From the NCBI GenBank assembly GCA_045633005.1, contig JAZQXT010000035.1, positions 1 through 12,068 on the forward strand: DNA of 12,068 nucleotides, in the 5' to 3' direction. The translations under genes were made by a program, and so were the position numbers. The notes under the pieces are model-generated. The model worked only from the letters and a program-made list of their open reading frames with translations, had not been told where the DNA came from and did not search any database. Every line of letters starts with the position of its first letter. Positions within the stretch are counted from its first letter, which is position 1. The stretch is from CAG-390 sp045633005 (GTDB taxonomy: Bacteria > Bacillota > Clostridia > Oscillospirales > CAG-272). Shown here one piece after another: positions 4,009-11,605 of the stretch.

Positions 4009-5223
4009 TTATGCCTTCTTGTTTTCGTCGATCTTGGCGATAAGCGCGTCCCAATCGGGAGTAGCGAGCATATCGTAGTAGCCCTTGATGAGAGCTACGT
4101 CCTCGTCGGCGGTGATGGAGCAATACTTTTCAAGTGCGGCGGCAACGCCGTTTTCCTTTGCAAAGGTGGAGACCTCAACGCCTATCTCGTCCTCGGGCAT
4201 ATCGAAGCGGAGCGCGGCGGCAATGCTAAGACCAATAGCGGCGGGAGTCTTGCCCTGCTCTCTTACTGCGATGTACGCGCCGCCGAGTCTGTCGCCTGCG
4301 GAAAGCTTGCGGCGGGTATCTCTGCCTACGCGGAATATGGAGTCCTCAAGCAGAGGATTGTAAAGGCGGGGGATGAGATGCTCTACGAAATCGGCAAGCT
4401 CGGACTCGGGAACGCCGTGGCGTGCGGCGAGTGCGGATGCGGACTCGTTAAGTGCGCGGCGCAGGATAGCGTCGATCTTTTCGTCCTCTGCGACCTCGTA
4501 AATGAAGCCGTAGCCCTTGAGGTAGCCGAGGTACGCCATGGTGGCGTGTCCCATATTGTGTATGAGAAGCTTGCGCTGGATGTAGAAATCGAAGGGGGAG
4601 AAGGGGCGCAGATTGTCGATAACGGGGAAGGGAGCGCCGACGGGGCGGAAGCCAGTAGCATCTGCGGGAAGCTCGCTGTAAAGGTCGGTGCAGACCGCGA
4701 GGGGATTTTCGTCAAGGAAGCGCTGGGGTGTGGGGGGAACGGTGATTCCTACCGAAACGCTTACAAAGCCGATGGAGTTTTCAAAATAATCGGCAAGGTC
4801 GGCGCTGATGTGGGGCGCAACGAGACCGCGCAGGTAGTCGCCCGAGCCGATGAGATTTTCGCAAATGAGGATGTTGAGGGGGCGCGCGCCTCTGGCGAAG
4901 CGTGCGGCGATTCCGCGCGCGAGGTTTTCGGCAACGAAGGGGAGAATGTTTACTCCGAGGGCGGTGGCGAGAATGTCGCACTCTGCGATCTGCTCGACGA
5001 CTGCGTCGGACTCTCTGCCGTTAACGGCGGTTACGTTTTCTACCCACTCGGGAACGTACTCGCGTCCTTTGGTAACGTAGATTGGGTATCTTCCTGCGGC
5101 GGCGATGCCAGCCACAAGGTCAGCGTTAACGTCGATAAAGGTGGTGTGCGCTCCCGAAAGGAAGAAGCGCTTTGCGATAAAGCCTCTGCCGATATTACCG
5201 GCTCCGTACATTACAGCTTTCAT
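4009..5223 (-). CDS. mtlD: Mannitol-1-phosphate 5-dehydrogenase
   Basis: A 404-residue NAD-dependent polyol-phosphate dehydrogenase that interconverts mannitol 1-phosphate and fructose 6-phosphate in the cytoplasm. Seen: the N-terminal Rossmann motif GAGNIGRGF (7-15), characteristic of MtlD rather than of altronate or fructuronate reductases. Asp31 ends the second strand, as expected for NAD preference. The catalytic K-x4-N-x2-H pattern of long-chain polyol dehydrogenases is present as Lys218, Asn223, His226 in KLLIHNMGHA. E. coli MtlD has 382 residues, so the length fits. The start at 5223 has AAGGAG about eight bases upstream; an ATG seven codons earlier lies inside the preceding gene and is not used. 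It is the last gene of the operon, 11 bases after the TPR-DUF1963 gene. No mannitol PTS gene is in the window, so it may serve internal mannitol-phosphate formation or an uptake system elsewhere. Confidence 0.9.
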   Translation of the reverse strand: MKAVMYGAGNIGRGFIAKRFFLSGAHTTFIDVNADLVAGIAAAGRYPIYVTKGREYVPEWVENVTAVNGRESDAVVEQIAECDILATALGVNILPFVAENLARGIAARFARGARPLNILICENLIGSGDYLRGLVAPHISADLADYFENSIGFVSVSVGITVPPTPQRFLDENPLAVCTDLYSELPADATGFRPVGAPFPVIDNLRPFSPFDFYIQRKLLIHNMGHATMAYLGYLKGYGFIYEVAEDEKIDAILRRALNESASALAARHGVPESELADFVEHLIPRLYNPLLEDSIFRVGRDTRRKLSAGDRLGGAYIAVREQGKTPAAIGLSIAAALRFDMPEDEIGVEVSTFAKENGVAAALEKYCSITADEDVALIKGYYDMLATPDWDALIAKIDENKKA

Positions 5224-5234
5224 TTTTTTACTCC

Positions 5235-6785
5235 TTAATAGCAATCAAAATTGAATAATATATCTGAAAAATCTCGCTTGGCGAGCTTTTCTTTTGAAAT
5301 AAAGAATTGGCAGTTTCCGCAATCTCCGAGCATTATCTTGTCCTCTTGTCCCTCGGAAACGAGCTGGAAGAGAAGCGTGTCATACTCGTAGTTGAAGTTG
5401 TAGTCGCGTGGGTCTTCCTGCGCAAAGGCGGGATAGCCGCCGAGCTTATTCAGGGTTGCGTGAGCGCTCTCATACGCTTCCTCAAAGAGTGCTTCGTGCT
5501 CATCTTGGGGAATGCCGTTTTCATCAAGTATTTGAGAAAATACATCGGGGAAACGGTAGTCCATAGGAGATATTCCCTCGCTGACCTTGGTGAAAAAGGG
5601 GGTAAAGCTACCAAGTATGGGGAAATCGTCATCCTCGTCCCTCGCGATGGGGGAGGTGGTGAATGCGTCCTCGTTTTTGTCAAACAATACTCGGAAGCAG
5701 GAGTTTGACGTAGGCTCTTCGAAATCAAATTCGTCAAGAACGTTTTCCGAGGCGTAAAAGCGAAGCACGCCGCGCGTCGGGAGAAGGGGAGTTTCGGGTA
5801 ACTCGGACATGAAAAATGCCGCAAGCAATCGCATTTTATTGCCCGATGCATCCGTCGGCGCATCTTCGTTTATCTTGCCGCCGATAATGCTTTTTGAGCT
5901 TTGTTTGTAATCGTGCAAAAGTATGTGGAGCGCGGGCGCGGCGGTGGCGCGGTAGAGCGCGTCGAACACCGAGCTGCTTGAGCGAAGGCTGCTTATCGCG
6001 GCTTGCAGCTTTTCCTTGCTTTGACCGTTGGAAATTGCTATTGTCGCGTATTTTTGGCAGTTTTCATTGTCTCCGAGCGTTGCATACGAAAGCGCGAGAG
6101 TGGTCGCCGCCTGATAGAAATTTCCCTTTATGTCAAGCGCCTTTTTAGCCATCGTGATGGCGTTTTCGTAGTCGCCGCTTTTGAAATAGGTCGATGCCGC
6201 GTTCTGATATGCATAGGCGTTTTTGGGGTCAGCCTCGATTGCGGCGCGGCAACAATCCAGCGCGGCGCTAAAGTCGCCCTGACTTATGTAAACGAAGCTG
6301 AGGTTTGCGTACGCCCTTGAACAGCGCGGCGATTGAGCTATCAGCTCGCGGTAAGCCTCGATAGCGGAGGAGGAGTCTCCCGCGTCGGTGTGGCAAAGCC
6401 CGATAAAGAGAAGCACGGCTTCCCAATCTGCGCGGGCGCGGCATTTCTTTTTCAGCCCTTCAAGAAAGCTGATAGCAAAGGCAAATTGATTTTCGTTATA
6501 ATATCTTACCGCGCGCAGAAGCTTCCTTCTGTCCGCGGGTGAGGCGGAAAACGCGCCGCGAAGCTCTTCGGAGTAGCTCTGCTCATAAAATGACAGAGAG
6601 CGGCGGACCTGCATAGTGGACAGCTTAACGAGGAAAAACACAAGGGACGCTATCGGAAGTCCCGCCTTGACGAGTATCGACGAGGGCGGCTTGTGGTTTA
6701 CTGCGATCTCCACCACGGCAAAAGCCGCGATGGCAATTATCAACGCGATAGCTGCGATAAAAAGTATTATTTTCTTTTTCTTCAT
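5235..6785 (-). CDS. Membrane-anchored TPR protein with C-terminal YwqG-like DUF1963 domain
   Basis: A 516-residue three-part protein. Two membrane segments (about 6-27 and 41-54) anchor the N terminus. Tetratricopeptide repeats follow at about 87-256, seen as repeated A-Y/F-x-N-x-A-x3-Y/F-x4-G/D-D/N-x-x-x-A-I units (such as AYANLSFVYISQGDFSAAL and AYQNAASTYFKSGDYENAI). The C-terminal part (about 310-516) matches the DUF1963/YwqG pattern: GGYPAFAQEDPR (449-460), DTLLFQLVSE (469-478), a GDCG-containing strand and FFI..E.L..RDFS (494-507). YwqG-type domains have no settled function; TPRs bind proteins. The ATG overlaps the MATE gene's stop as ATGA, so translation is probably coupled; the ribosome site is otherwise weak. 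It may act with the MATE exporter in the membrane. The domain order is clear; the role is unknown. Confidence 0.88.
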   Translation of the reverse strand: MKKKKIILFIAAIALIIAIAAFAVVEIAVNHKPPSSILVKAGLPIASLVFFLVKLSTMQVRRSLSFYEQSYSEELRGAFSASPADRRKLLRAVRYYNENQFAFAISFLEGLKKKCRARADWEAVLLFIGLCHTDAGDSSSAIEAYRELIAQSPRCSRAYANLSFVYISQGDFSAALDCCRAAIEADPKNAYAYQNAASTYFKSGDYENAITMAKKALDIKGNFYQAATTLALSYATLGDNENCQKYATIAISNGQSKEKLQAAISSLRSSSSVFDALYRATAAPALHILLHDYKQSSKSIIGGKINEDAPTDASGNKMRLLAAFFMSELPETPLLPTRGVLRFYASENVLDEFDFEEPTSNSCFRVLFDKNEDAFTTSPIARDEDDDFPILGSFTPFFTKVSEGISPMDYRFPDVFSQILDENGIPQDEHEALFEEAYESAHATLNKLGGYPAFAQEDPRDYNFNYEYDTLLFQLVSEGQEDKIMLGDCGNCQFFISKEKLAKRDFSDILFNFDCY

Positions 6786-8182
6786 TGCTCTTTTTTCGTA
6801 ATTCTGAATTTACCGAGGTTGCAGAAGCGGTAGTAGAGGTAAACGGTGGTGGAGTTGAGCGCCCAGCCTGCGGGGTACGCCATGCCGAGCCACATAAGCG
6901 TGTTTGAAACGTAGTTTGAAACGATGAAAAGGTATATCTGCCTGAACCCTACGAAGGCGGAGAGCATTATCACCATAGGGATCTTGGTGTGTCCCGCACC
7001 GCGCAGGGCGGCGGCGTACACCTGATTTATACAACAGAAAAGATAGAACGGCGTGATGTAACGAAGGAGCATTGCGGCGTTTTCGGCTATTTCGGGAGTC
7101 GAATTGAACACGGGCGCGATGCCGTCCGCAAAAAATATTATCGGGATTATCGCCACGATTGATGCGGCGGTCGCCATAAGATAGGCGATATTCGTGCCGC
7201 GCTTTGCCCTTTTGATATCGCCGTTGCCGAGGTTTTGTCCGACGAAGGTGGTTATCGCAAGTCCCAAGGACTGCGCGGGCAAAAAGAGAAGCTGGTCGAT
7301 CTTTGAGTAAGACGTCCACGCGCCGAGCGCGACCTTCTGCGGTATGCCGTCAACTCCGCCGATGTAGGACTGCACGAATACGTTGGAAAACGCGGTCAGA
7401 GCCATCTGTATTGCGGCGGGTAAGCCGATGGAGAATATCTGACGGAGTATTTTTTTGTCTATTTGTAGTTGTTTGGGGATGAGCTTGACCCAAGTGTCGT
7501 TGCGAAGGAGCGTTATTACCGTCAGCACGGCGGACAAGCATTGCGCGATGACGGTGGCGAGCGCTACGCCGTCAACGTCCATACCGAAGCCGAAAACGAA
7601 CAGCACGTCAAGGATGATGTTCGTAACGGCGGAAACGACGAGAAAATAGAAGGGATGGCGCGAGTCGCCAACGGCGCGAAGTATGCCCGCGCCGATGTTA
7701 TAGACCATAAGCCCTATAACGCCCGCGAAATATATAATAAGGTAGGTTTTTGCATAAGGGTAAACGCTTCCGTCCTTGCCGAGCATCAGCTCGACCATCA
7801 GCGGCGTGAAAAGCACGCCCGCGATCGTGATGAAAACGCCCATAACGAGCGTTATGGCGATCGAGGTATGCGCCGCGCGGCGTACGCCTTCCTCGTTCTT
7901 TGCGCCGAAATATTGGGAGATAACTACTCCCGCGCCGCTTGAAAGTCCGAGGAAAAATCCGATCAGAATATTGATAACGGGGGCAACGCTTCCAACGGCG
8001 GCGTAGGCATCGTCGATGCCCGTCTGACCGATAACGAAGGTGTCCACCATATTGTAAAGCTGTTGAAAGAGGTTACCTACGAGAATGGGTAGGGTGAATT
8101 TTATAAGTTTTTTTACGATACTGCCCTCGGTCATATCGATTTGCGCTTCTTGTGCGCGTGAACGGGGCTTTGTAAGGGTCAT
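6782..8182 (-). CDS. MATE family efflux transporter
   Basis: A 466-residue integral membrane protein of the MATE (multidrug and toxic compound extrusion) superfamily, DinF/NorM-like. Such proteins export cationic drugs, metabolites or other small molecules using Na+ or H+ gradients. Seen: the N-terminal signature MTEGSIVKKLIKFTLPILVGNLFQQLYNMVDTF-like region (17-48), about twelve hydrophobic helices in two halves, and the second-half repeat QIFSIGLPAAIQMAL..FSNVFVQ. Conserved AVGSVAPVINI and GLAITTFVGQNLG segments are also present. Length is typical. The start at 8182 has AGAGGTGA upstream; the ATG 16 codons inside lacks a ribosome site. It is the first gene of an operon with the TPR-DUF1963 gene (4-bp overlap) and mtlD. 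The substrate cannot be told from the sequence. Confidence 0.93.
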   Translation of the reverse strand: MTLTKPRSRAQEAQIDMTEGSIVKKLIKFTLPILVGNLFQQLYNMVDTFVIGQTGIDDAYAAVGSVAPVINILIGFFLGLSSGAGVVISQYFGAKNEEGVRRAAHTSIAITLVMGVFITIAGVLFTPLMVELMLGKDGSVYPYAKTYLIIYFAGVIGLMVYNIGAGILRAVGDSRHPFYFLVVSAVTNIILDVLFVFGFGMDVDGVALATVIAQCLSAVLTVITLLRNDTWVKLIPKQLQIDKKILRQIFSIGLPAAIQMALTAFSNVFVQSYIGGVDGIPQKVALGAWTSYSKIDQLLFLPAQSLGLAITTFVGQNLGNGDIKRAKRGTNIAYLMATAASIVAIIPIIFFADGIAPVFNSTPEIAENAAMLLRYITPFYLFCCINQVYAAALRGAGHTKIPMVIMLSAFVGFRQIYLFIVSNYVSNTLMWLGMAYPAGWALNSTTVYLYYRFCNLGKFRITKKEQ

Positions 8183-8221
8183 AGCGTGGCGTCACCTCTT
8201 TTGGATTTTGCGTTACCATAC

Positions 8222-8250
8222 ATTATATCACAAAATACAGAAAAAAGCAA
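8222..8250 (-). promoter_or_regulatory. Promoter of the MATE operon, overlapping the upstream terminator
   Basis: TTGCTT (8250-8245), 17 bases, TGA-TATAAT (8227-8222) on the minus strand. The -35 box is within the arm of the aldolase terminator, so the operons are packed end to end. Start near 8215, leader about 33 bases. Confidence 0.75.
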
Positions 8251-8290
8251 TAAAAAAGGGGCTATTTGCCCCTTTTTTATTGCTTTTTTT
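8241..8290 (-). terminator. Intrinsic terminator of the sugar operon
   Basis: A perfect 16-bp stem (8247-8262 with 8268-8283) and 5-base loop, which extends with A/T pairs to 22 bp. GGGGC/GCCCC lies at the tip and T-runs follow on both strands. On the minus strand it begins right at the aldolase stop codon. Confidence 0.92.
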
Positions 8291-9134
8291 ACGCCTTTCC
8301 GTTGCAACCGAAAAGAACCATTTTCTTCATAGCTTCTGCCTTGATCTCGGCAACCTTCATATTTCTCATTTCAAGGTAGCCGATCTTCTCGTCAAGTGCG
8401 CGGCGTACTGCGCGCTCGCCTGCGAGGCAGAGGTCGGTAAAGATGTTTACCTTTGCGATACCGCCCTTGATGGTGTTGCGGAAATCATCGTCGGAAAGAC
8501 CGCTTCCGCCGTGAAGCACGAGGGGAGTGTCGATCGTTGCGCGGATCTCTGCAAGTCTGTCAAGGTCAAGGCAGGGCTTCTTGATATATGCGCCGTGAGC
8601 AGTTCCGATAGCAACTGCGAGAGCGTCAACGCCCGTAGCCTCAACGAAAGCCTTTGCCTGCTCGGGGGTGGTGTATGCGGACTTTGCGTCGCCGTCGGAC
8701 TCTGCCGCGCCCTCGTTGTTTCCAACGTGGCCGATCTCGCCCTCAACGGTCGCGCCCTTTGCGTGTGCCATCTCGACCATCTTGCGAGTGAGGGCGATGT
8801 TCTCAGCCTCGTCACCTGCGCTACCGTCGAACATAATGGAGGTAAAGCCAAGGTCAAGCGCCTCGATACATCTCTCGACGGTAAGTCCGTGGTCGTAGTG
8901 CATAACTACGGGAACGGTTGCGCGCTCTGCGGCGGCGCGGACGGAGGGAGCGATGAGCTTCAGCTCACCGTAGGGAAGAAGAACCTCGGCAGTACCGATG
9001 ATAACGGGGGAGCGAGTTTCCTCTGCGGCTGCGATAACAGCCTCAAGCATATCGGAGTCGGTGGTGTTGAAAAGACCGACAGCGTAACCGCCCTTCTGGG
9101 CAGGGATAAGTACGTCGTTAAGATTTACAAGCAT
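8289..9134 (-). CDS. Class II fructose/tagatose-bisphosphate aldolase family protein
   Basis: A 281-residue zinc-dependent TIM-barrel aldolase of the FbaA/GatY/KbaY family, which splits ketose phosphates into dihydroxyacetone phosphate and an aldehyde. All key residues are visible: catalytic Asp81 and zinc ligand His82 in HYDHG, Glu133 in EGEIG, His180 in GTAHG, His208 in LHGGSG (phosphate loop 209-212), and NIFTD (230-234). The length is that of the tagatose-bisphosphate and short fructose-bisphosphate aldolases. The start at 9134 has AAGGAG upstream. It is the last gene of the operon, 19 bases after the isomerase gene. Its place after an isomerase and a kinase suggests it cleaves the operon's own phosphorylated ketose, not that it is the housekeeping fructose-bisphosphate aldolase. 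Members of this family also act on ketose 1-phosphates, so the substrate is open. Confidence 0.92.
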   Translation of the reverse strand: MLVNLNDVLIPAQKGGYAVGLFNTTDSDMLEAVIAAAEETRSPVIIGTAEVLLPYGELKLIAPSVRAAAERATVPVVMHYDHGLTVERCIEALDLGFTSIMFDGSAGDEAENIALTRKMVEMAHAKGATVEGEIGHVGNNEGAAESDGDAKSAYTTPEQAKAFVEATGVDALAVAIGTAHGAYIKKPCLDLDRLAEIRATIDTPLVLHGGSGLSDDDFRNTIKGGIAKVNIFTDLCLAGERAVRRALDEKIGYLEMRNMKVAEIKAEAMKKMVLFGCNGKA

Positions 9135-9153
9135 TTTTTATATCTCCTTGAAA

Positions 9154-10557
9154 TTAAATAATATCGTATTCAATGCGGAGCAGCTGAGCAAAATAAGCCA
9201 ACTCACGGGGAGTTGCGCCGTAAACGAGCGCACTGTGGTGGGTTGCGCCGAGCAGAGAAAGCTCCTCAAGGAACTGCGCGATGGGCTTGCGGGGCTTCAT
9301 CCAACCGCGAACGCGGCAAGCGGCAAAGCTGGGATCCTCGCCCTCTTTGACTTCTTGCATGGTAACGGGGGAGATGACCATCTTGAAGTCGCCGTTTGTG
9401 CGGTAAAGGTTGACAAAGGTAGCCTCGCCCGCCTTGTAGCAACCGTAGGAAACGACGGGATCCTTAGTATCGCCAAAGATGAACTTGATGCCCTTCATAC
9501 CGGGACGGAACGCGGTAAGGTTGGGGTTGTACTCACCCATATGGCAAAGAAGAAGAGTGTCGTTCTTCCAGTCGGGGCAGAAAATTTCAATAAAGGAGGT
9601 TTCGTCATATGCGGAAAGGAGCGCGCCGACCAGGGAAGCGGTGAGCACGTCGCCCTCGCCCGCATAGCCGATACCGCGAGCCATGGACTTGCAAGCTTCC
9701 ATAAAGGGCATAATTTCAAGTCCCGTGTCAACTGCTATTTCGCGGAAGTTTGCGGTGAAGGCATTGATGCCGTTATCGTTTATCCACTTGCGGACCGCAA
9801 GAGAGTTCTTTACGGTGCGGCGGTGGGTTTCCTCGTCAACGGGCTCGATCTCATAATAAGTCTCGCGGTCAAGTGCCATTTCAGCCTCAACTGCAGCCTC
9901 GTCAACGCTCTCGATAAGGGCGGCGAACTCGTTCTTCTTGGGGTATACCACCTCAACGCCGAGGCGGGAGCGCATATCGGCGTCGGAAACGAGGAAGTCG
10001 CCCATACCGTCAAAGCTTCCGCCGATGCTTGCGGTCTTGCTTCCCGCAAGAGAGGTAGCGGCAACAGCGGCGCGGAGATAGCCTGCGGCGCGGTCGATAA
10101 CGTCGGAATTGTCAATATGACCCGCGGCGATAGCAAAGGTCTTGCCCTTGGTGTGGAGCATATTGCACATATCCATAACGCCGTGGATACCCTGACAGTA
10201 AGCTATCTCGCCCTGATCCTGGGAGGGGCCGAAGTCAAAGGTCTCGGTGGTGTCAAGGACAACGATGGGGAGCTTGGTTGCGCTCAGAGGTCCAATGCTC
10301 TCAAGAGAGGGAGAGTATGCGGCGTGCCAGGTTACGATAGCGGAGCATCCTGCCTCTTCAAAGGACTTGATAGCGGCGTCAAACTCGGACTCTATGCGGC
10401 AGAAGGGGGAGAGGAAAACCTCAAATCCGCGCTCTTCTATAAGGTCAGCGAGCTTCTTTGCGAATGGCTCAAGACGGGGGCGAGCCTTAGCACCGCTTCC
10501 GATATCGTCGTAGAGCTTAATATAAAAAGGAAGGAATCCTATTTTAACCTTATTCAT
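9154..10557 (-). CDS. AraA-like sugar isomerase (L-arabinose/L-fucose isomerase superfamily)
   Basis: A 467-residue protein of the AraA/FucI isomerase superfamily, which converts an aldose into a ketose with a Mn2+ ion. Aligned by eye with E. coli AraA, the four metal ligands have counterparts: Glu301 in GEGDVLTASL (AraA AEGDWKTAAL), Glu324 in SFIE, His339 in LLCHMGE (AraA GSHMLEV) and His440/His441 in GATHH. The N-terminal domains are more diverged and the protein is about 30 residues shorter than AraA (500). I therefore call the superfamily but not L-arabinose as substrate. The start at 10557 has AAAGGAG upstream. It sits between an amidohydrolase gene (18-base gap) and an aldolase gene (19-base gap). 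No araD-type epimerase is present, which argues against a plain arabinose operon. Confidence 0.85.
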   Translation of the reverse strand: MNKVKIGFLPFYIKLYDDIGSGAKARPRLEPFAKKLADLIEERGFEVFLSPFCRIESEFDAAIKSFEEAGCSAIVTWHAAYSPSLESIGPLSATKLPIVVLDTTETFDFGPSQDQGEIAYCQGIHGVMDMCNMLHTKGKTFAIAAGHIDNSDVIDRAAGYLRAAVAATSLAGSKTASIGGSFDGMGDFLVSDADMRSRLGVEVVYPKKNEFAALIESVDEAAVEAEMALDRETYYEIEPVDEETHRRTVKNSLAVRKWINDNGINAFTANFREIAVDTGLEIMPFMEACKSMARGIGYAGEGDVLTASLVGALLSAYDETSFIEIFCPDWKNDTLLLCHMGEYNPNLTAFRPGMKGIKFIFGDTKDPVVSYGCYKAGEATFVNLYRTNGDFKMVISPVTMQEVKEGEDPSFAACRVRGWMKPRKPIAQFLEELSLLGATHHSALVYGATPRELAYFAQLLRIEYDII

Positions 10558-10575
10558 TTTAATTTCTCCTTTAGG

Positions 10576-11592
10576 TTAGATTTTGATGTCAAAGTAAGCG
10601 GCGGCGTTCTTGCAGAATATCTTTTCGATATCCTCGCGGGTAAGACCGAGCTGTATTGCCGCCTCGCGTACAGCCAAAAGCTCCTCGTAAACGAAGGTGG
10701 TGATGTTGGGGTCGTCCGACTCCTCCATATGGGAGTCGTTCGAAACGTCACCGTAGATTCCGCGCGGAACTACGTTTACGTAGGTGCCGTTCTTCTCGAT
10801 ACGGAACATACGCATCTTGGTGAAGGGCATATCCGTACCGAACATTACGCGGTCCGTGCCAACAGCCTCAAACATCTTTGCCATTGCGTAGGCGGAGGTG
10901 TTTGCGGAGAAATCAAAGTAGAGGTTCTTGGTGTTCTTAAGTATCTCGAAGGCATCTCCGACGTCGGAGGGGATGTATGCTCTGCCGACGTGAGCGATGA
11001 TGACCTTTGCGTTGGGGTAACGCTCGTCGATCTCCATCATCTGCGCAAGGTTGATGGGGTCGCGCAGACGAAGGTTACGGGGGATGTGGAGAAGCACGAT
11101 TCCGCCGATCTTGTTCATAAGCTCAAGCTGACGGTGGGTAAGGAAGTCGAAAATGCGGACTTCGCTTGCGGGGATGTAGGAGGGGGAGTTGTTCTGGTAG
11201 GGCTTGATTCCCGAAAATCCGTTTATCATAGCCTTGAGAATCTCTTCCTCGTCGGAGTCCCAGTTGGTGCAGTAGAGCGAACGGTGTCCGTACTTGTCGG
11301 CGCACTCGCGGATGTACTTGTTAACTACGGGGAGGTTACAGCTGGGTGAGCCCGTAAGAACCTGAGAAACGGTCTTGCCGGGGAATACCTTGGAGTAGGT
11401 CTCCTTCATATCCTCGTAGGTAAGGGAGGGGGCAACGATGGAGGTCCAGGTTACACAGCCCTTAAGACCGACCTTGCGCGTGCCGGGCTCCCAAAGATGC
11501 ATATGTGTGTCGATGAGATGGTCAGGAAGAAAGTCACACAGCTTTTCCTGCCAGACCTTGCGGTCATATTCTGTTACGTCTATTCCGAACAT
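10576..11592 (-). CDS. Amidohydrolase-2 family metal-dependent hydrolase
   Basis: A 338-residue TIM-barrel hydrolase of the amidohydrolase superfamily (PF04909 type). The metal-site pattern is complete: His30-x-His32 in DTHMHLW, Lys130 in GIKPY, His169 in LLHIP, His201 in IAHVGR and Asp254 in FGTDMPF. Family members include decarboxylases and sugar-lactone hydrolases. In a sugar operon a lactonase is a reasonable guess, but the partners here are isomerase, kinase and aldolase, not a dehydrogenase and dehydratase, so the role is unclear. The start at 11592 has AAAGGAG seven bases upstream. It follows the kinase stop by 13 bases and precedes the isomerase by 18. Cytoplasmic: no signal peptide is seen. 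Confidence 0.88.
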   Translation of the reverse strand: MFGIDVTEYDRKVWQEKLCDFLPDHLIDTHMHLWEPGTRKVGLKGCVTWTSIVAPSLTYEDMKETYSKVFPGKTVSQVLTGSPSCNLPVVNKYIRECADKYGHRSLYCTNWDSDEEEILKAMINGFSGIKPYQNNSPSYIPASEVRIFDFLTHRQLELMNKIGGIVLLHIPRNLRLRDPINLAQMMEIDERYPNAKVIIAHVGRAYIPSDVGDAFEILKNTKNLYFDFSANTSAYAMAKMFEAVGTDRVMFGTDMPFTKMRMFRIEKNGTYVNVVPRGIYGDVSNDSHMEESDDPNITTFVYEELLAVREAAIQLGLTREDIEKIFCKNAAAYFDIKI

Positions 11593-11605
11593 AGCTTAAC
11601 TCCTT

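Noticed and set aside
4378..5238. A 286-codon plus-strand frame opposite mtlD
   Set aside because: It is a shadow of mtlD, whose catalytic motifs and ribosome site are clear; the plus frame has no recognisable domain.
9148..11349. A 733-codon open frame on the plus strand
   Set aside because: It lies opposite three well-supported minus-strand genes. Its translation is low-complexity in Val, Gly, Cys and Ala and matches no family, as expected for an antisense frame of codon-biased DNA.
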